This document shows positions 1-7,549 of a DNA stretch of 64,000 nucleotides, piece by piece. How positions within the stretch are numbered: position 1 is the stretch's first letter; each line of letters starts with the position of its first letter. The DNA is taken from positions 1 through 64,000 of the forward strand of contig JAEUTZ010000022.1 in the NCBI GenBank assembly GCA_016787725.1, in the 5' to 3' direction. The notes beneath the pieces are model-generated. The model was not told the DNA's origin. It made no database searches and saw nothing but the letters and a program-made list of their open reading frames with translations. The DNA is from Cyclobacteriaceae bacterium. GTDB taxonomy: Bacteria; Bacteroidota; Bacteroidia; Cytophagales; Cyclobacteriaceae. Made by a program: the position numbers and the translations under genes.

Positions 1-271
1 AAGAAGACTCATATCCACAAAACTGATGCTTCGAAATGAACGAACTCAACCTACTCCACCAAATGTTAAATACCTGGTTGGCCAGACGAATTGCATCTGC
101 ATCGCTGTATTTTATACCACTGGCAAAGCGCCCAGCCTTGAAAGCCTTAACCAACTCTTCATGCCAAAACTTCCAATCAGAACACGTCCAATCACTGGTT
201 GGTTCTGTCGAGAAAGTGATAGCACCCAATCCAAAAGTTCTGGTTAAGCCATTCAACATTGTTATTTGCAT
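1..271 (-). CDS. Partial hypothetical protein of the mobile element (3' end outside window)
   Basis: Reading leftward from an ATG at 271 the frame stays open for 90 codons to the window edge, so the C-terminus is missing. The visible part begins MQITMLNGLTRTFGLG and is rich in tryptophan and aromatic residues (SDWTCSDWKFW, FNIWWSRL). It has no signal peptide or clear membrane segment. It starts 12 bases after the stop of the next gene upstream (284-730) and reads in the same direction, so it probably belongs to the same late-type operon of the integrated element. I do not recognise the family. The two plus-strand frames over the same bases look like shadows of it. Confidence 0.55.
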   Translation of the reverse strand, partial: MQITMLNGLTRTFGLGAITFSTEPTSDWTCSDWKFWHEELVKAFKAGRFASGIKYSDADAIRLANQVFNIWWSRLSSFISKHQFCGYESS

Positions 272-283
272 GATGGTAAGCTT

Positions 284-730
284 TTAGCTTAAAACAAGTG
301 AAGCGATGTCTGAATCATTTGACCATGGACCGTATAAACCCATGCTCTCACCGTAAATCAATGGCTTACCGGACTTTTGAGCGAGTTGAGACTCGATCTG
401 CTTAGTAGCCAAATCGGAATGCATAGTCTTTTCAAGGTCAAAAAATGCCTGAGTTGCATTTATCAACTCCTGACCAGCCAGATGTGATCCATGGGCAGCA
501 TATAATGCCTGAATGGACTTTACCTTTGCACGTTTTTGATCGGGTGTACGGCCGCGGTAGTCGACTAATTTTGATACATCAAGCTGCTGTCTATTTCGTA
601 ACAATAAAAGGGCAGCGACACTACCGATTCCAAGAATGATAGGAACAATGAGCTTATTTTGATAACTTTTGCGGGGTTGCGCACCGGTATTGGGCTCTGC
701 CGTTCCAGAGAGAATTTTTTTACGTTTCAT
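284..730 (-). CDS. Small single-pass membrane protein of the mobile element
   Basis: This 148-residue protein has a lysine-rich, polar N-terminus (1-25), one hydrophobic membrane segment at about 27-45 (LIVPIILGIGSVAALLLL), then a basic stretch RNRQQ and a soluble, mostly helical C-terminal region of about 100 residues. There is no cleavable signal, so an N-in or N-out single-pass anchor is expected. It sits 72 bases downstream of the phage P5-like gene and 12 bases upstream of the partial gene at the left edge, all leftward, so it is probably cotranscribed. Small membrane proteins in series are typical of membrane-containing phages, but this protein has no match I can name. Confidence 0.65.
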   Translation of the reverse strand: MKRKKILSGTAEPNTGAQPRKSYQNKLIVPIILGIGSVAALLLLRNRQQLDVSKLVDYRGRTPDQKRAKVKSIQALYAAHGSHLAGQELINATQAFFDLEKTMHSDLATKQIESQLAQKSGKPLIYGESMGLYGPWSNDSDIASLVLS

Positions 731-802
731 AGTTTTCTATATTTTTCAAGGCTTAAGTCAGTAAACCTTAAGTTGATTTAAATTTTTGAACTGCTTTCTG
801 AC

Positions 803-1327
803 TCAAGCAGTTTGTGTCCTTTCTTTATTCTTGTTCATGATCAAGTAACCAATCAGGCCAACGAGAAATAGGATGCCAAGGCCTGATCCAGCAGCGACAA
901 CAGCTACTTTTTTAAAATTTTTTTCAGAAATGGCCGCTTTAAATCCAGCTTCAAAATCTTGTAGGCTAACCCAAAAATTCCCTTCCTCAACCTGGACAAT
1001 CGCCTTACCAAGTGCGAATAAATCCGCCTCCGTTTCGATCTTTTTATTTCGTGGAATGCCAGTAATTCTTTCTACTGTCGAGATATAGGCACCGGGGTCA
1101 TTTGATCCGTGTCCTGCCGGTGCATAAACTGGAAGTATTTTCTCAATCGTGTCGAGTCCACGATTGAGGTAAGTGTTGATTAGATTAATAAAGCCAGCCC
1201 GTACGCCATGGTAAGCTGATTGGAAAATTAAAAACCCAGATGAGGTTTTACCAATCAATCCTTGCCAGGCAGATGGACTCTGTTGAATTAGAGCAAATGG
1301 GTTAAGATTTTGTTTTGGGAGTGCCAT
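803..1327 (-). CDS. Phage 'structural protein P5'-like protein with C-terminal membrane anchor
   Basis: The chosen ATG at 1327 gives 174 residues; an ATG at 1360 would add 11 residues but deepen the overlap with the upstream HTH gene from 26 to 59 bases. Residues near 9-75 follow the pattern of the family annotated in Bacteroidota and their phages as structural protein P5: an NPxxL start, a WQGL segment, FxxFxSAYHGVRAGxxxLxxY, a TIxxxLPxYAP segment, then YISTVERITGIP. In that family the region begins NNPGNIR and is thought to be a virion-associated lytic or structural domain. A hydrophobic segment near residues 142-165 is followed by a short basic tail, so the protein should be membrane anchored. 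Family assignment rests on pattern memory, not on a search. Confidence 0.6.
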   Translation of the reverse strand: MALPKQNLNPFALIQQSPSAWQGLIGKTSSGFLIFQSAYHGVRAGFINLINTYLNRGLDTIEKILPVYAPAGHGSNDPGAYISTVERITGIPRNKKIETEADLFALGKAIVQVEEGNFWVSLQDFEAGFKAAISEKNFKKVAVVAAGSGLGILFLVGLIGYLIMNKNKERTQTA

Positions 1328-1673
1328 TTTTCTTAGAGGTTGAAATGAATTTTTCGGCATCCACCTGGATATCAGACAGAGTCTTTCGGTTGCCGTCCTT
1401 GATCCACTGGATCAATTCCGATTTTGAGAAGAAAAGTTTTTTTCCGCGCTTTGAATGGGGAACTAGACGCTGAGAAACCTTGGAGTATAAGGTTGGTACT
1501 GCAAGCCCCAGGAAACGTGAAGCTTCTTGAATGTCGAGAAAATCGTTTACACCCGCTAAGTTTGAAGAGAGTTCTTTATCGCTTTCTGATAAGACTTTGC
1601 GAACAGAATTCTCAACAATAGCTGATAACTCTATTCTAAGCTCTTCAATCAATAAATTGTTGCTGATCGTCAT
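1302..1673 (-). CDS. Helix-turn-helix (MerR/excisionase-type) DNA-binding protein
   Basis: The protein has 123 residues. The first 40 residues form an amphipathic helical region. Residues about 45-95 form a helix_turn_helix_17 type winged helix: FLDIQEASRFLGLAVPTLYSKVSQ, then a wing-like segment VPHSKRGKKLFFSKSELIQWI. In this fold the DIQEASRFLG and PTLYSKV helices contact DNA and the FxxSELIxWI segment closes the domain. The last 25 residues are polar. It is the first gene of a leftward set (HTH, P5-like, membrane protein, partial gene) and overlaps the P5-like frame, suggesting coupled translation. A perfect inverted repeat lies 59 bases before its start and may be the operator of this or another element repressor. 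Confidence 0.75.
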   Translation of the reverse strand: MTISNNLLIEELRIELSAIVENSVRKVLSESDKELSSNLAGVNDFLDIQEASRFLGLAVPTLYSKVSQRLVPHSKRGKKLFFSKSELIQWIKDGNRKTLSDIQVDAEKFISTSKKNGTPKTKS

Positions 1674-1731
1674 TTCTATTTAGTTGTTGTTCATGTCACT
1701 AAATAGGGGCTTTTATAAAAAATGAAACTCA

Positions 1732-1752
1732 ATTGGGATACACTATCCCAAT
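1732..1752. promoter_or_regulatory. Inverted-repeat operator candidate ahead of the element's HTH gene
   Basis: ATTGGGATA and TATCCCAAT form a perfect 9-bp inverted repeat around a 3-base centre (CAC). A third half-site TATCCCA starts at 1756, 12 bases after the equivalent base of the right arm. The site lies 59-79 bases upstream of the leftward gene ending at 1673 and inside the only sizeable gap (1674-1855) between the structural-type genes and the integration genes. This layout suggests a repressor operator; the protein that binds it is unknown. Confidence 0.45.
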
Positions 1753-1855
1753 ATATATCCCAGATTACCCAACGGTGTGCCCAAAATAGATTGCGTGCTT
1801 GTTTATTAGACCCCAGTGGAAGGAACCGATGGCGCGGGGGCAAGAGTCTACGATT

Positions 1856-2551
1856 TCACTTTTTTCGCTGAAAGGTTGGATTTAATTCTTGGATGATTTC
1901 TTGGATGATTTTATTAACATTTAATATAAGTTCGTTGTCACTTCCATCTAACGTGCTACTTGTCTCTTTGATTTTAAGGCCAAACCAAGCACTAATGTAT
2001 TTTGATTTTTGAGCATTATCCCAATCTATCTCATTCTTGAAGAGATCTTTTTTTATTAATTGGTTGATAAGTACAGCCGCTGCAATTTTCGGCTTTTTTC
2101 TTTTGATAAATTTTCCATTTTCATCAAACCACTCACCTTCCGTATCTTGGGATAATTTTTTAATCAAAATATCATAATGGGTAGGATTTTTAAGTGCTGA
2201 TTTAAATGTAAGTAATTTTGGTTCGCTGGTTAGCTGTTTAGATTTATCTACTTCATCTAATAATTCCAGAATTTTTTCAATATTCTTTCTTCTATTTTCT
2301 CTACAGAATGGACCTACATATAATCCTGGAACACTACCGCATTTTTTATAGTAAAATGAGAATATTTCTATGAGCCTTTTAGTCGCGATGTATCTATCTG
2401 TCACCTCAGTTTCAAGGTACTCATCCAATATGGCTTTATACCGGAATTTTGGCTCTTCTTCCAGTTTTGAGATTATTTTATTTTCCTCCTGTGTTAAGGA
2501 TTCAAGCCAATCATTTTTAGTATCATAAACAAAGTATTCAGTATTGCTCAT
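1856..2551 (-). CDS. Integrase-associated hypothetical protein
   Basis: This 231-residue soluble protein is lysine- and glutamate-rich and has no signal peptide or membrane segment. The N-terminal half is helical (ENKIISKLEEEPKFRYKAI), and the C-terminal part (about 120-225) has an arrangement resembling proteins that accompany integrases in Bacteroidota elements: a DILIKKL helix, a WFDENGKFIKRKKPK segment, a PKIAAAVLINQLI helix and an ISAWFGLKIKETSS end. That resemblance to RteC-type or companion proteins is weak and gives no firm function. Its start overlaps the integrase stop by ATGA, so the two are probably translationally coupled. Base composition is visibly richer in A and T than the housekeeping genes to the right, consistent with transfer. 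Confidence 0.65.
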   Translation of the reverse strand: MSNTEYFVYDTKNDWLESLTQEENKIISKLEEEPKFRYKAILDEYLETEVTDRYIATKRLIEIFSFYYKKCGSVPGLYVGPFCRENRRKNIEKILELLDEVDKSKQLTSEPKLLTFKSALKNPTHYDILIKKLSQDTEGEWFDENGKFIKRKKPKIAAAVLINQLIKKDLFKNEIDWDNAQKSKYISAWFGLKIKETSSTLDGSDNELILNVNKIIQEIIQELNPTFQRKK

Positions 2552-3672
2552 AACTTTATTTTATCGGCCGCCTCTCTTTTTTTCTGGTCTACGATTTTAG
2601 CGTAAATCTGTGTTGTTTTTAGATCCCGATGGCCTAGCATTTTTGAAACTGTGTAGATGTCTGTACCCTGGGCAAGCTGTAGGGTTGCAAATGTGTGCCT
2701 GAAATTGTGGAAGGTAATATTCTTGGAGATCCCGGCACTTAGTAACCATTTACCAATTATCACTTTAAAATAAGCGGAGTAATGTAGTTTATGGAATATC
2801 GGTTCACCATGGACAATTGAATCGCCAAGTAGACCCCTGGCTTGTTCTGAGATAGGAAGCGTTTCGGCACCTTTTGTTTTCTTCTGCGTGAACCTTATAA
2901 AGTGACCCTGTGCTTCACTATAGTTTAAATGTTCCCAAGTGAGTTGCTTGATGTCACCCCAACGCAATCCTGTTAATGCGGAGAAGAGGGCCGCCCGCTT
3001 TAATATAGGATTATCGCATTCAGTATTGGCCAATTTCTGTAGTTCCTCGAGGGATAAAAACTGGCGGTTGGTTTCCAGCTGCCTAATGGGCTCAATCTTT
3101 TCATTGAGGTTTTCTCTTAATAGCCCATCCTTATAAGCTTGCTTGAGTGCGGCTTTAAACTTGTTAAAGTATGCGTGAGCTGCATTTTGCGATAATCTAA
3201 AGTTGGTACTTGAGTTTTTGAACGATGGTGTCCGCAGTAGGAATTCGCGATAATCATTACAGAATTTTTCTGTAAGGTCCTTTACCAAGCAAGATCCCTT
3301 GCAGAATAATTCGAAATACTTAAACGAGCTTTGCCATGTTGTGAAAGTATTTTTTACATCCTTTCGTTTGTTGCACAACTCGTTATAGAATTTAAGAAAG
3401 TCAACATTATTTTTATCTGCTTCCAGAAAACCAAACTCACCTTTCCCAATGTCGATTGCGCGTAGCGAGCAAATTTTTTCAGCAAGCAATTTAGTTTGCT
3501 TATTGTGGTCTCGCTCTACTACATTTTGAGCCCGGTCATACAAATACAACTTAAGAAACTCACGCCTGGTGGGTTTTTTGGTTTCAGGATTAATTATGGC
3601 AGGATAGAAGTCCAGATATAGGGATATCCTTCTTCCACCTATTGGCTTGTATCGGAGTTTAACCCTTGTCAT
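2548..3672 (-). CDS. Tyrosine recombinase (site-specific integrase)
   Basis: The 374-residue protein catalyses DNA strand exchange between an element attachment site and the chromosome. Residues 1-85 match the arm-site-binding domain of Bacteroidota integrases ([21 protein letters not shown]). Residues about 88-185 form the SAM-like core-binding domain, and about 205-374 the catalytic domain. The catalytic set is complete: R237 in TGLRWGD, K264/K265 in FTQKKTKG, H322 and R325 in [10 protein letters not shown]348 in MLGHRD and nucleophile Y357 in TTQIYAK. Both neighbours overlap it by ATGA (3669-3672 and 2548-2551), giving a tight HTH-int-hypothetical operon. It lies close to the 3' end of mnmE, the probable insertion point. 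Confidence 0.95.
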   Translation of the reverse strand: MTRVKLRYKPIGGRRISLYLDFYPAIINPETKKPTRREFLKLYLYDRAQNVVERDHNKQTKLLAEKICSLRAIDIGKGEFGFLEADKNNVDFLKFYNELCNKRKDVKNTFTTWQSSFKYFELFCKGSCLVKDLTEKFCNDYREFLLRTPSFKNSSTNFRLSQNAAHAYFNKFKAALKQAYKDGLLRENLNEKIEPIRQLETNRQFLSLEELQKLANTECDNPILKRAALFSALTGLRWGDIKQLTWEHLNYSEAQGHFIRFTQKKTKGAETLPISEQARGLLGDSIVHGEPIFHKLHYSAYFKVIIGKWLLSAGISKNITFHNFRHTFATLQLAQGTDIYTVSKMLGHRDLKTTQIYAKIVDQKKREAADKIKL

Positions 3673-4025
3673 TGCTGGAAAAGTTTGTCTATCTCGGATC
3701 TTCTTATCAATGTCTTTCTATCAGATAACTTAAATGCCTTAATGCTACCAGAGGCAATAAGTGCGTAAACTGTTTGCCTTGATGAGCTTAAGAGTTGCGC
3801 CACATCACGAACAGTTAAAAATTCCTTTGCTTTGATTTCATCCATTGGCCGACTTATAATCGCTTGTGTTTCAACATCACTACGTTCCAACTTTCCATTT
3901 CGCACACGCACTTTGTATGCCTGTTTAGCGCATGCGTCACCACAATATCGGGTAACGGTAGTGCGAGCCTCGAATGTTTGGCCACAATGTTGACAGATGC
4001 GTTGTACCCGGATATTTGAACTCAT
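3669..4025 (-). CDS. Zinc-ribbon/helix-turn-helix protein, excisionase-like
   Basis: This 118-residue protein has two modules. Residues about 10-35 hold a zinc-binding pattern: C11xxC14 in ICQHCG, then C28 and C32 in YCGDAC. Residues about 68-116 are an excisionase-family [25 protein letters not shown], then [22 protein letters not shown]. Such proteins bend DNA at attachment sites or regulate the integrase. It is first in the leftward operon and its stop overlaps the integrase start by ATGA. The upstream gap of 224 bases contains repeated GGTACAA sequences that are plausible binding sites for it or for the integrase. The zinc ribbon joined to a Xis-type HTH is known in Bacteroidota elements, so an excisionase/regulator role is likely but inferred. 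Confidence 0.8.
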   Translation of the reverse strand: MSSNIRVQRICQHCGQTFEARTTVTRYCGDACAKQAYKVRVRNGKLERSDVETQAIISRPMDEIKAKEFLTVRDVAQLLSSSRQTVYALIASGSIKAFKLSDRKTLIRRSEIDKLFQQ

Positions 4026-4077
4026 AGGTTCATATTGGTATTAATAAGTTTAGATAAGTCCAGTAATCTCCCCTAAC

Positions 4078-4181
4078 TTGTACCTTACGGGTCAGCTAAG
4101 GTGTATCGCGGTACAATAAAGGTACAAATAGATACAAAATATATCAATAAAACAGGTAAGAAACGATTGAATGAGGTACAA
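4078..4181. repeat. Phased GGTACAA repeats in the attachment region
   Basis: GGTACAA occurs at 4110, 4121 and 4175, with a GATACAA variant at 4131 and an inverted copy TTGTACC at 4078. The three clustered direct copies are spaced 11 and 10 bases apart, about one helical turn. The cluster lies between the mnmE 3' end and the first gene of the integrase operon. This is the expected place for integrase arm-type sites or for excisionase sites; it could also be an operator for the operon. Confidence 0.5.
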
Positions 4182-4249
4182 AAATATCCTCAAATTTGAT
4201 GGTTTATTTGATATTTTTTATACTTTTGATTATTGATTTTGATAAGAAA

Positions 4250-4270
4250 TCACTTTCCTATGCAAAACTT
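4250..4270. other. Probable attachment junction at the mnmE 3' end
   Basis: The last codons of mnmE encode FCIGK-stop. The 3' end of mnmE (trmE/thdF) is the integration target of Salmonella genomic island 1 and related elements. Here an intact integrase operon starts 225 bases beyond this end, so the crossover core probably lies within these bases. The second copy of the core, expected at the other end of the element, is not present between 1 and 4249 and should be left of the window. Confidence 0.5.
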
Positions 4271-5623
4271 TGCAAAAATATTTGCCAGTAAATCATCACT
4301 GGTAATCTCGCCCGTAATCTCGCCCAGGTGATGGAGCGCCTGACGGATATCCATGGCAAGAAAGTCACCGGTGATTCCTGATTCCAATCCAGCCAAAACA
4401 CGACTCAACGCTTCACGCGTTTCGGATAGTTTTTGAAAATGGCGGAGGGTAGTAACGAGCACATCGCCTTGCCTTACTTCGTTCACGTTGAAACGGGAAA
4501 GGATCGCCTCTTTCAGTTCGTCAAGGTTTTTTTTGGTGGCTGCTGAAATGAAGATAAAGTCTTGATTTACAAGCTCTTTTAAGGTTTTTGGTGGAGCCAA
4601 GTCAACCTTATTACCCACTTTGAGGTAGGGAATGCCTAACTGTTTTACTTCATTTTCCTCTATGCTGATTTCCTCCGTTGTGGCCCGGCTAAGATCAAAC
4701 ACGTATAGAATCAACGCGGCCTTCTTCATAGACGCCCGGGTGCGGGATACCCCCATGGCCTCCACCTTATCTTCCGTGTGACGCAATCCGGCAGTATCCA
4801 TAAACCGAAATGCAATACCGCCCAGGATCATTTCATCTTCGATCACGTCCCGGGTTGTACCAGGAATGTCGGATACAATGGCCTTCTCCTCGTTGAGCAA
4901 AGCATTAAGCAGGGTGGACTTGCCAGCGTTGGGTTTTCCCGCTATCACGGTAGGAATACCATTCTTGATCACATTGCCTTGCTTGAACGATTCAATCAGG
5001 AGGGTAAGGTAGCCTTGAATGCTACTGATCAATTGCTTTAAATCATCGCGTTTGGCGAATTCAACATCTTCTTCGCCAAAGTCGAGTTCCAGCTCAATGA
5101 GCGAGGCAAAATGAATCAGTTCTTCCCGCAGGTGGTGTATCTCCCTGGAAAAGCCTCCGCGCATCTGGTTCAGAGCCGCTTGCCGGGCATTGTCGGTTTC
5201 AGCGTGAATCAGATCGGCCACTGCTTCGGCCTGCGCCAAATCAAACCGACCGTTTAAAAAGGCACGCTTGGTAAATTCACCAGGCTCGGCAAGCCGTACT
5301 TCATGTTGTAAGAAAAGTTTGATGATTTCGCGAATAATAACCGGAGAACCATGGCACGTGATTTCAATTGAGTTTTCGCGGGTAAATGAATTGGGCTCTT
5401 TAAAGACCGTCACCACCACCTCGTCAATAGGTTTATCCGGCATTCCCAATGTACCCACCTGTACTGTATGGGAAGGTTGCTCTGTCAGTCTTTTACCGGT
5501 GAATAGCTGTTCAGTAATTTTTATCACTTCCTTGCCAGACAACCGGATTATTGCCAGGGCACTAATACCCTGGGGTGTAGCGAGCGCAATAATTGAATCG
5601 GTTTGAGGTTGGGCAGGCAACAT
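4250..5623 (-). CDS. mnmE: tRNA modification GTPase MnmE (TrmE)
   Basis: MnmE with MnmG installs the (carboxymethyl)aminomethyl group on U34 of certain tRNAs in the cytoplasm. The 457-residue protein has the usual length. Residues 1-120 form the tetrahydrofolate-binding dimerisation domain, with helical domain flanking an inserted G domain at about 220-380. Visible G motifs are the P-loop GKPNAGKS (229-236), the K-loop segment GTTRD (255-259), DTAG (276-279) and NKVD (338-341). The conserved C-terminal FCIGK with its catalytic cysteine (454) is intact, so the insertion next to it did not damage the gene. It follows mntH by 20 bases on the same strand and may be read through from it. Start is an ATG at 5623. 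Confidence 0.97.
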   Translation of the reverse strand: MLPAQPQTDSIIALATPQGISALAIIRLSGKEVIKITEQLFTGKRLTEQPSHTVQVGTLGMPDKPIDEVVVTVFKEPNSFTRENSIEITCHGSPVIIREIIKLFLQHEVRLAEPGEFTKRAFLNGRFDLAQAEAVADLIHAETDNARQAALNQMRGGFSREIHHLREELIHFASLIELELDFGEEDVEFAKRDDLKQLISSIQGYLTLLIESFKQGNVIKNGIPTVIAGKPNAGKSTLLNALLNEEKAIVSDIPGTTRDVIEDEMILGGIAFRFMDTAGLRHTEDKVEAMGVSRTRASMKKAALILYVFDLSRATTEEISIEENEVKQLGIPYLKVGNKVDLAPPKTLKELVNQDFIFISAATKKNLDELKEAILSRFNVNEVRQGDVLVTTLRHFQKLSETREALSRVLAGLESGITGDFLAMDIRQALHHLGEITGEITSDDLLANIFAKFCIGK

Positions 5624-5643
5624 CCTGCAAGATAATCAGGTTC

Positions 5644-7545
5644 TTAGTGGTTATCACGCACGATCAGAACCGGTATTTTCACCCGATGACGAACGGAATC
5701 AACAGTGGTACCAAAAACCAGATCTTTGAACCAATTATGTCCATGGGCACCCATCACCAAAAGGTCGGCAGTAAACCCGGCCACGATTTCCGGAATGATC
5801 CGCTTCGGATTTCCAAAACCAATTTTCATTTCAACCTGGTACCCTTGCTCGCGTAATTGGGTAAGGTAATTCTTCAATGCTTTTGAATCTTCGCTGGATT
5901 CGTGGTCGGCAATCTGACTTCCATACCACATGGCACCGGCCGTCTCAACCACATGCACCAGCAGGTAATGGGCATTCTTTCCTCCCTGGGCAGTGGCACT
6001 GCGGATAGTAAGAGTATCCACCGAGCTAAAGTCAATGGTAATGGCAATTTGTTTGTATACGGTTGTACCCAGATCAACCAGTTGCGAAGCGCTGCCGTGG
6101 GGGGCATGGGCTTTTTTCTCTTTTCGTTTTTTATCCAACATGGGCTTAAAGGAAATGTAAAGCAATAATGCGGCAGCCGCGCTACAAACAGGGATAACTG
6201 TAATCCATATAATCCAGGCTCGTTCTCCAGCCAAGTCAATCCAGGAGGTAATCTCATTGATGACCAATTTTACATTCAACAAAACAATGATGATAGCGAT
6301 GACCCAGGCCGATAATTTCATCCAGGGCTTGATTGCAAAAACACCCATTTTTTCCTTGTCACTGGTAAAATGAATAAGGGGAATAATCGCAAACCCTAAC
6401 TGTAAGCTTAATACCACCTGGCTAAACACCAGAAGTTCCCCTGTTTTGCCTTCGCCATACAACAAGATGACAATGTAAGCCGGGATAATGGCAATCAGCC
6501 GGGTGATTAATCTCCGAAGCCATGGGGCGATCCGAAGATTTAAGTAGCCTTCCATTACAATCTGACCCGATAAGGTTCCTGTTATGGTGGAACTCTGACC
6601 GGCTGCAATCAGCGCCACACCAAACAGAATTGATGCCCATTCATTGCCAAGCAGAGGCGAAAGAAATTTGTAGGCGTCCTGAATGTCCGAAACCTCAAAC
6701 ATACCCGCCCGGAAAAAAGTACTGGCAGCCAGGATCAGAATGGCAGCGTTCACAAAAAAGGCTGCATTCAGGGCAATGGTAGAATCGATCAGGTTGTATT
6801 TAATCGCACTCCAAATACCTCGTTCACTGGTATCAATCCTGCGGGTTTGTACAAGGGATGAGTGCAGGTATAAATTGTGAGGCATAACAGTAGCCCCAAT
6901 GATTCCGATGGCGATGTACAAGGCGGTGTCGGATGGGATTGTCGGAATAAATCCAACGGCCAGTTGACCCATATCTGGTTTGGCCCAAATCATTTCCAGC
7001 AGAAAGGATACTCCGATGGTACCCACCAGAGCGATGATGAAGGCTTCAATTTTGCGCATGCCATAATTCTGCAGCACCAATAGGAGCAGGGTGTCTAAAA
7101 CGGTTAGTGATACCCCCCAAACCAACGGCAATCCAAATAATAATTGTAGCCCAATTGCCATCCCCAGAACTTCGGCCAGGTCGGTAGCCGCGATGGCGAT
7201 TTCTGCCAGAATCCATAAAGCGAAATTGACGATGGGATGGTAAGAGCTTCGGGATGCTTGTGCCAAATCCAATTGCCGAACAATGCCCAATCGCGCACTC
7301 AGGGTTTGCAACAACAAGGCCATCAGGTTCGACATCAGCAGTACCCAGATTAGGGCATATCCGAATTGACTACCGCCTGCTATATCCGTGGCCCAATTTC
7401 CAGGATCCATGTAGCCAACGCTTACCAGGTAGGCGGGGCCTAAAAATGCAAACAACTTCCGCCACCCCTTCCGACCAGTTACATCCACGCTGGCGTGGAC
7501 CTCACTTAACGATTTTCGCTGTTCTTGAATTACTTCTCCGTTCAT
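5644..7545 (-). CDS. mntH: Nramp-family Mn(II)/Fe(II) transporter with C-terminal universal stress domain
   Basis: This is a proton-coupled divalent metal importer of the inner membrane. The ATG at 7545 (633 residues) is preferred over an in-frame TTG at 7560 that would overlap mntR. The Nramp part (about 1-450) has eleven hydrophobic segments and both metal-site motifs: DPGN in TM1 (about 47-50) and MPHN in TM6 (about 221-224). Residues about 494-633 form a UspA-like domain with the nucleotide-binding signature GAHGHxxxxDLVFGTTVDSV and a terminal IPVLIVRD strand. Nramp-Usp fusions are known in Bacteroidota, and the Usp domain may couple transport to ATP or stress signals. It is 4 bases downstream of mntR, so the metal regulator and transporter form an operon. 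Confidence 0.93.
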   Translation of the reverse strand: MNGEVIQEQRKSLSEVHASVDVTGRKGWRKLFAFLGPAYLVSVGYMDPGNWATDIAGGSQFGYALIWVLLMSNLMALLLQTLSARLGIVRQLDLAQASRSSYHPIVNFALWILAEIAIAATDLAEVLGMAIGLQLLFGLPLVWGVSLTVLDTLLLLVLQNYGMRKIEAFIIALVGTIGVSFLLEMIWAKPDMGQLAVGFIPTIPSDTALYIAIGIIGATVMPHNLYLHSSLVQTRRIDTSERGIWSAIKYNLIDSTIALNAAFFVNAAILILAASTFFRAGMFEVSDIQDAYKFLSPLLGNEWASILFGVALIAAGQSSTITGTLSGQIVMEGYLNLRIAPWLRRLITRLIAIIPAYIVILLYGEGKTGELLVFSQVVLSLQLGFAIIPLIHFTSDKEKMGVFAIKPWMKLSAWVIAIIIVLLNVKLVINEITSWIDLAGERAWIIWITVIPVCSAAAALLLYISFKPMLDKKRKEKKAHAPHGSASQLVDLGTTVYKQIAITIDFSSVDTLTIRSATAQGGKNAHYLLVHVVETAGAMWYGSQIADHESSEDSKALKNYLTQLREQGYQVEMKIGFGNPKRIIPEIVAGFTADLLVMGAHGHNWFKDLVFGTTVDSVRHRVKIPVLIVRDNH

Positions 7546-7549
7546 AGGA

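Noticed and set aside
1-300. Second copy of the mnmE 3' end as the element's far boundary
   Set aside because: No matching repeat was found; the boundary should be outside the window.
5874-6257. Alternative minus-strand frame inside mntH
   Set aside because: It is a shadow frame within the transporter/Usp coding region with no recognisable domain.
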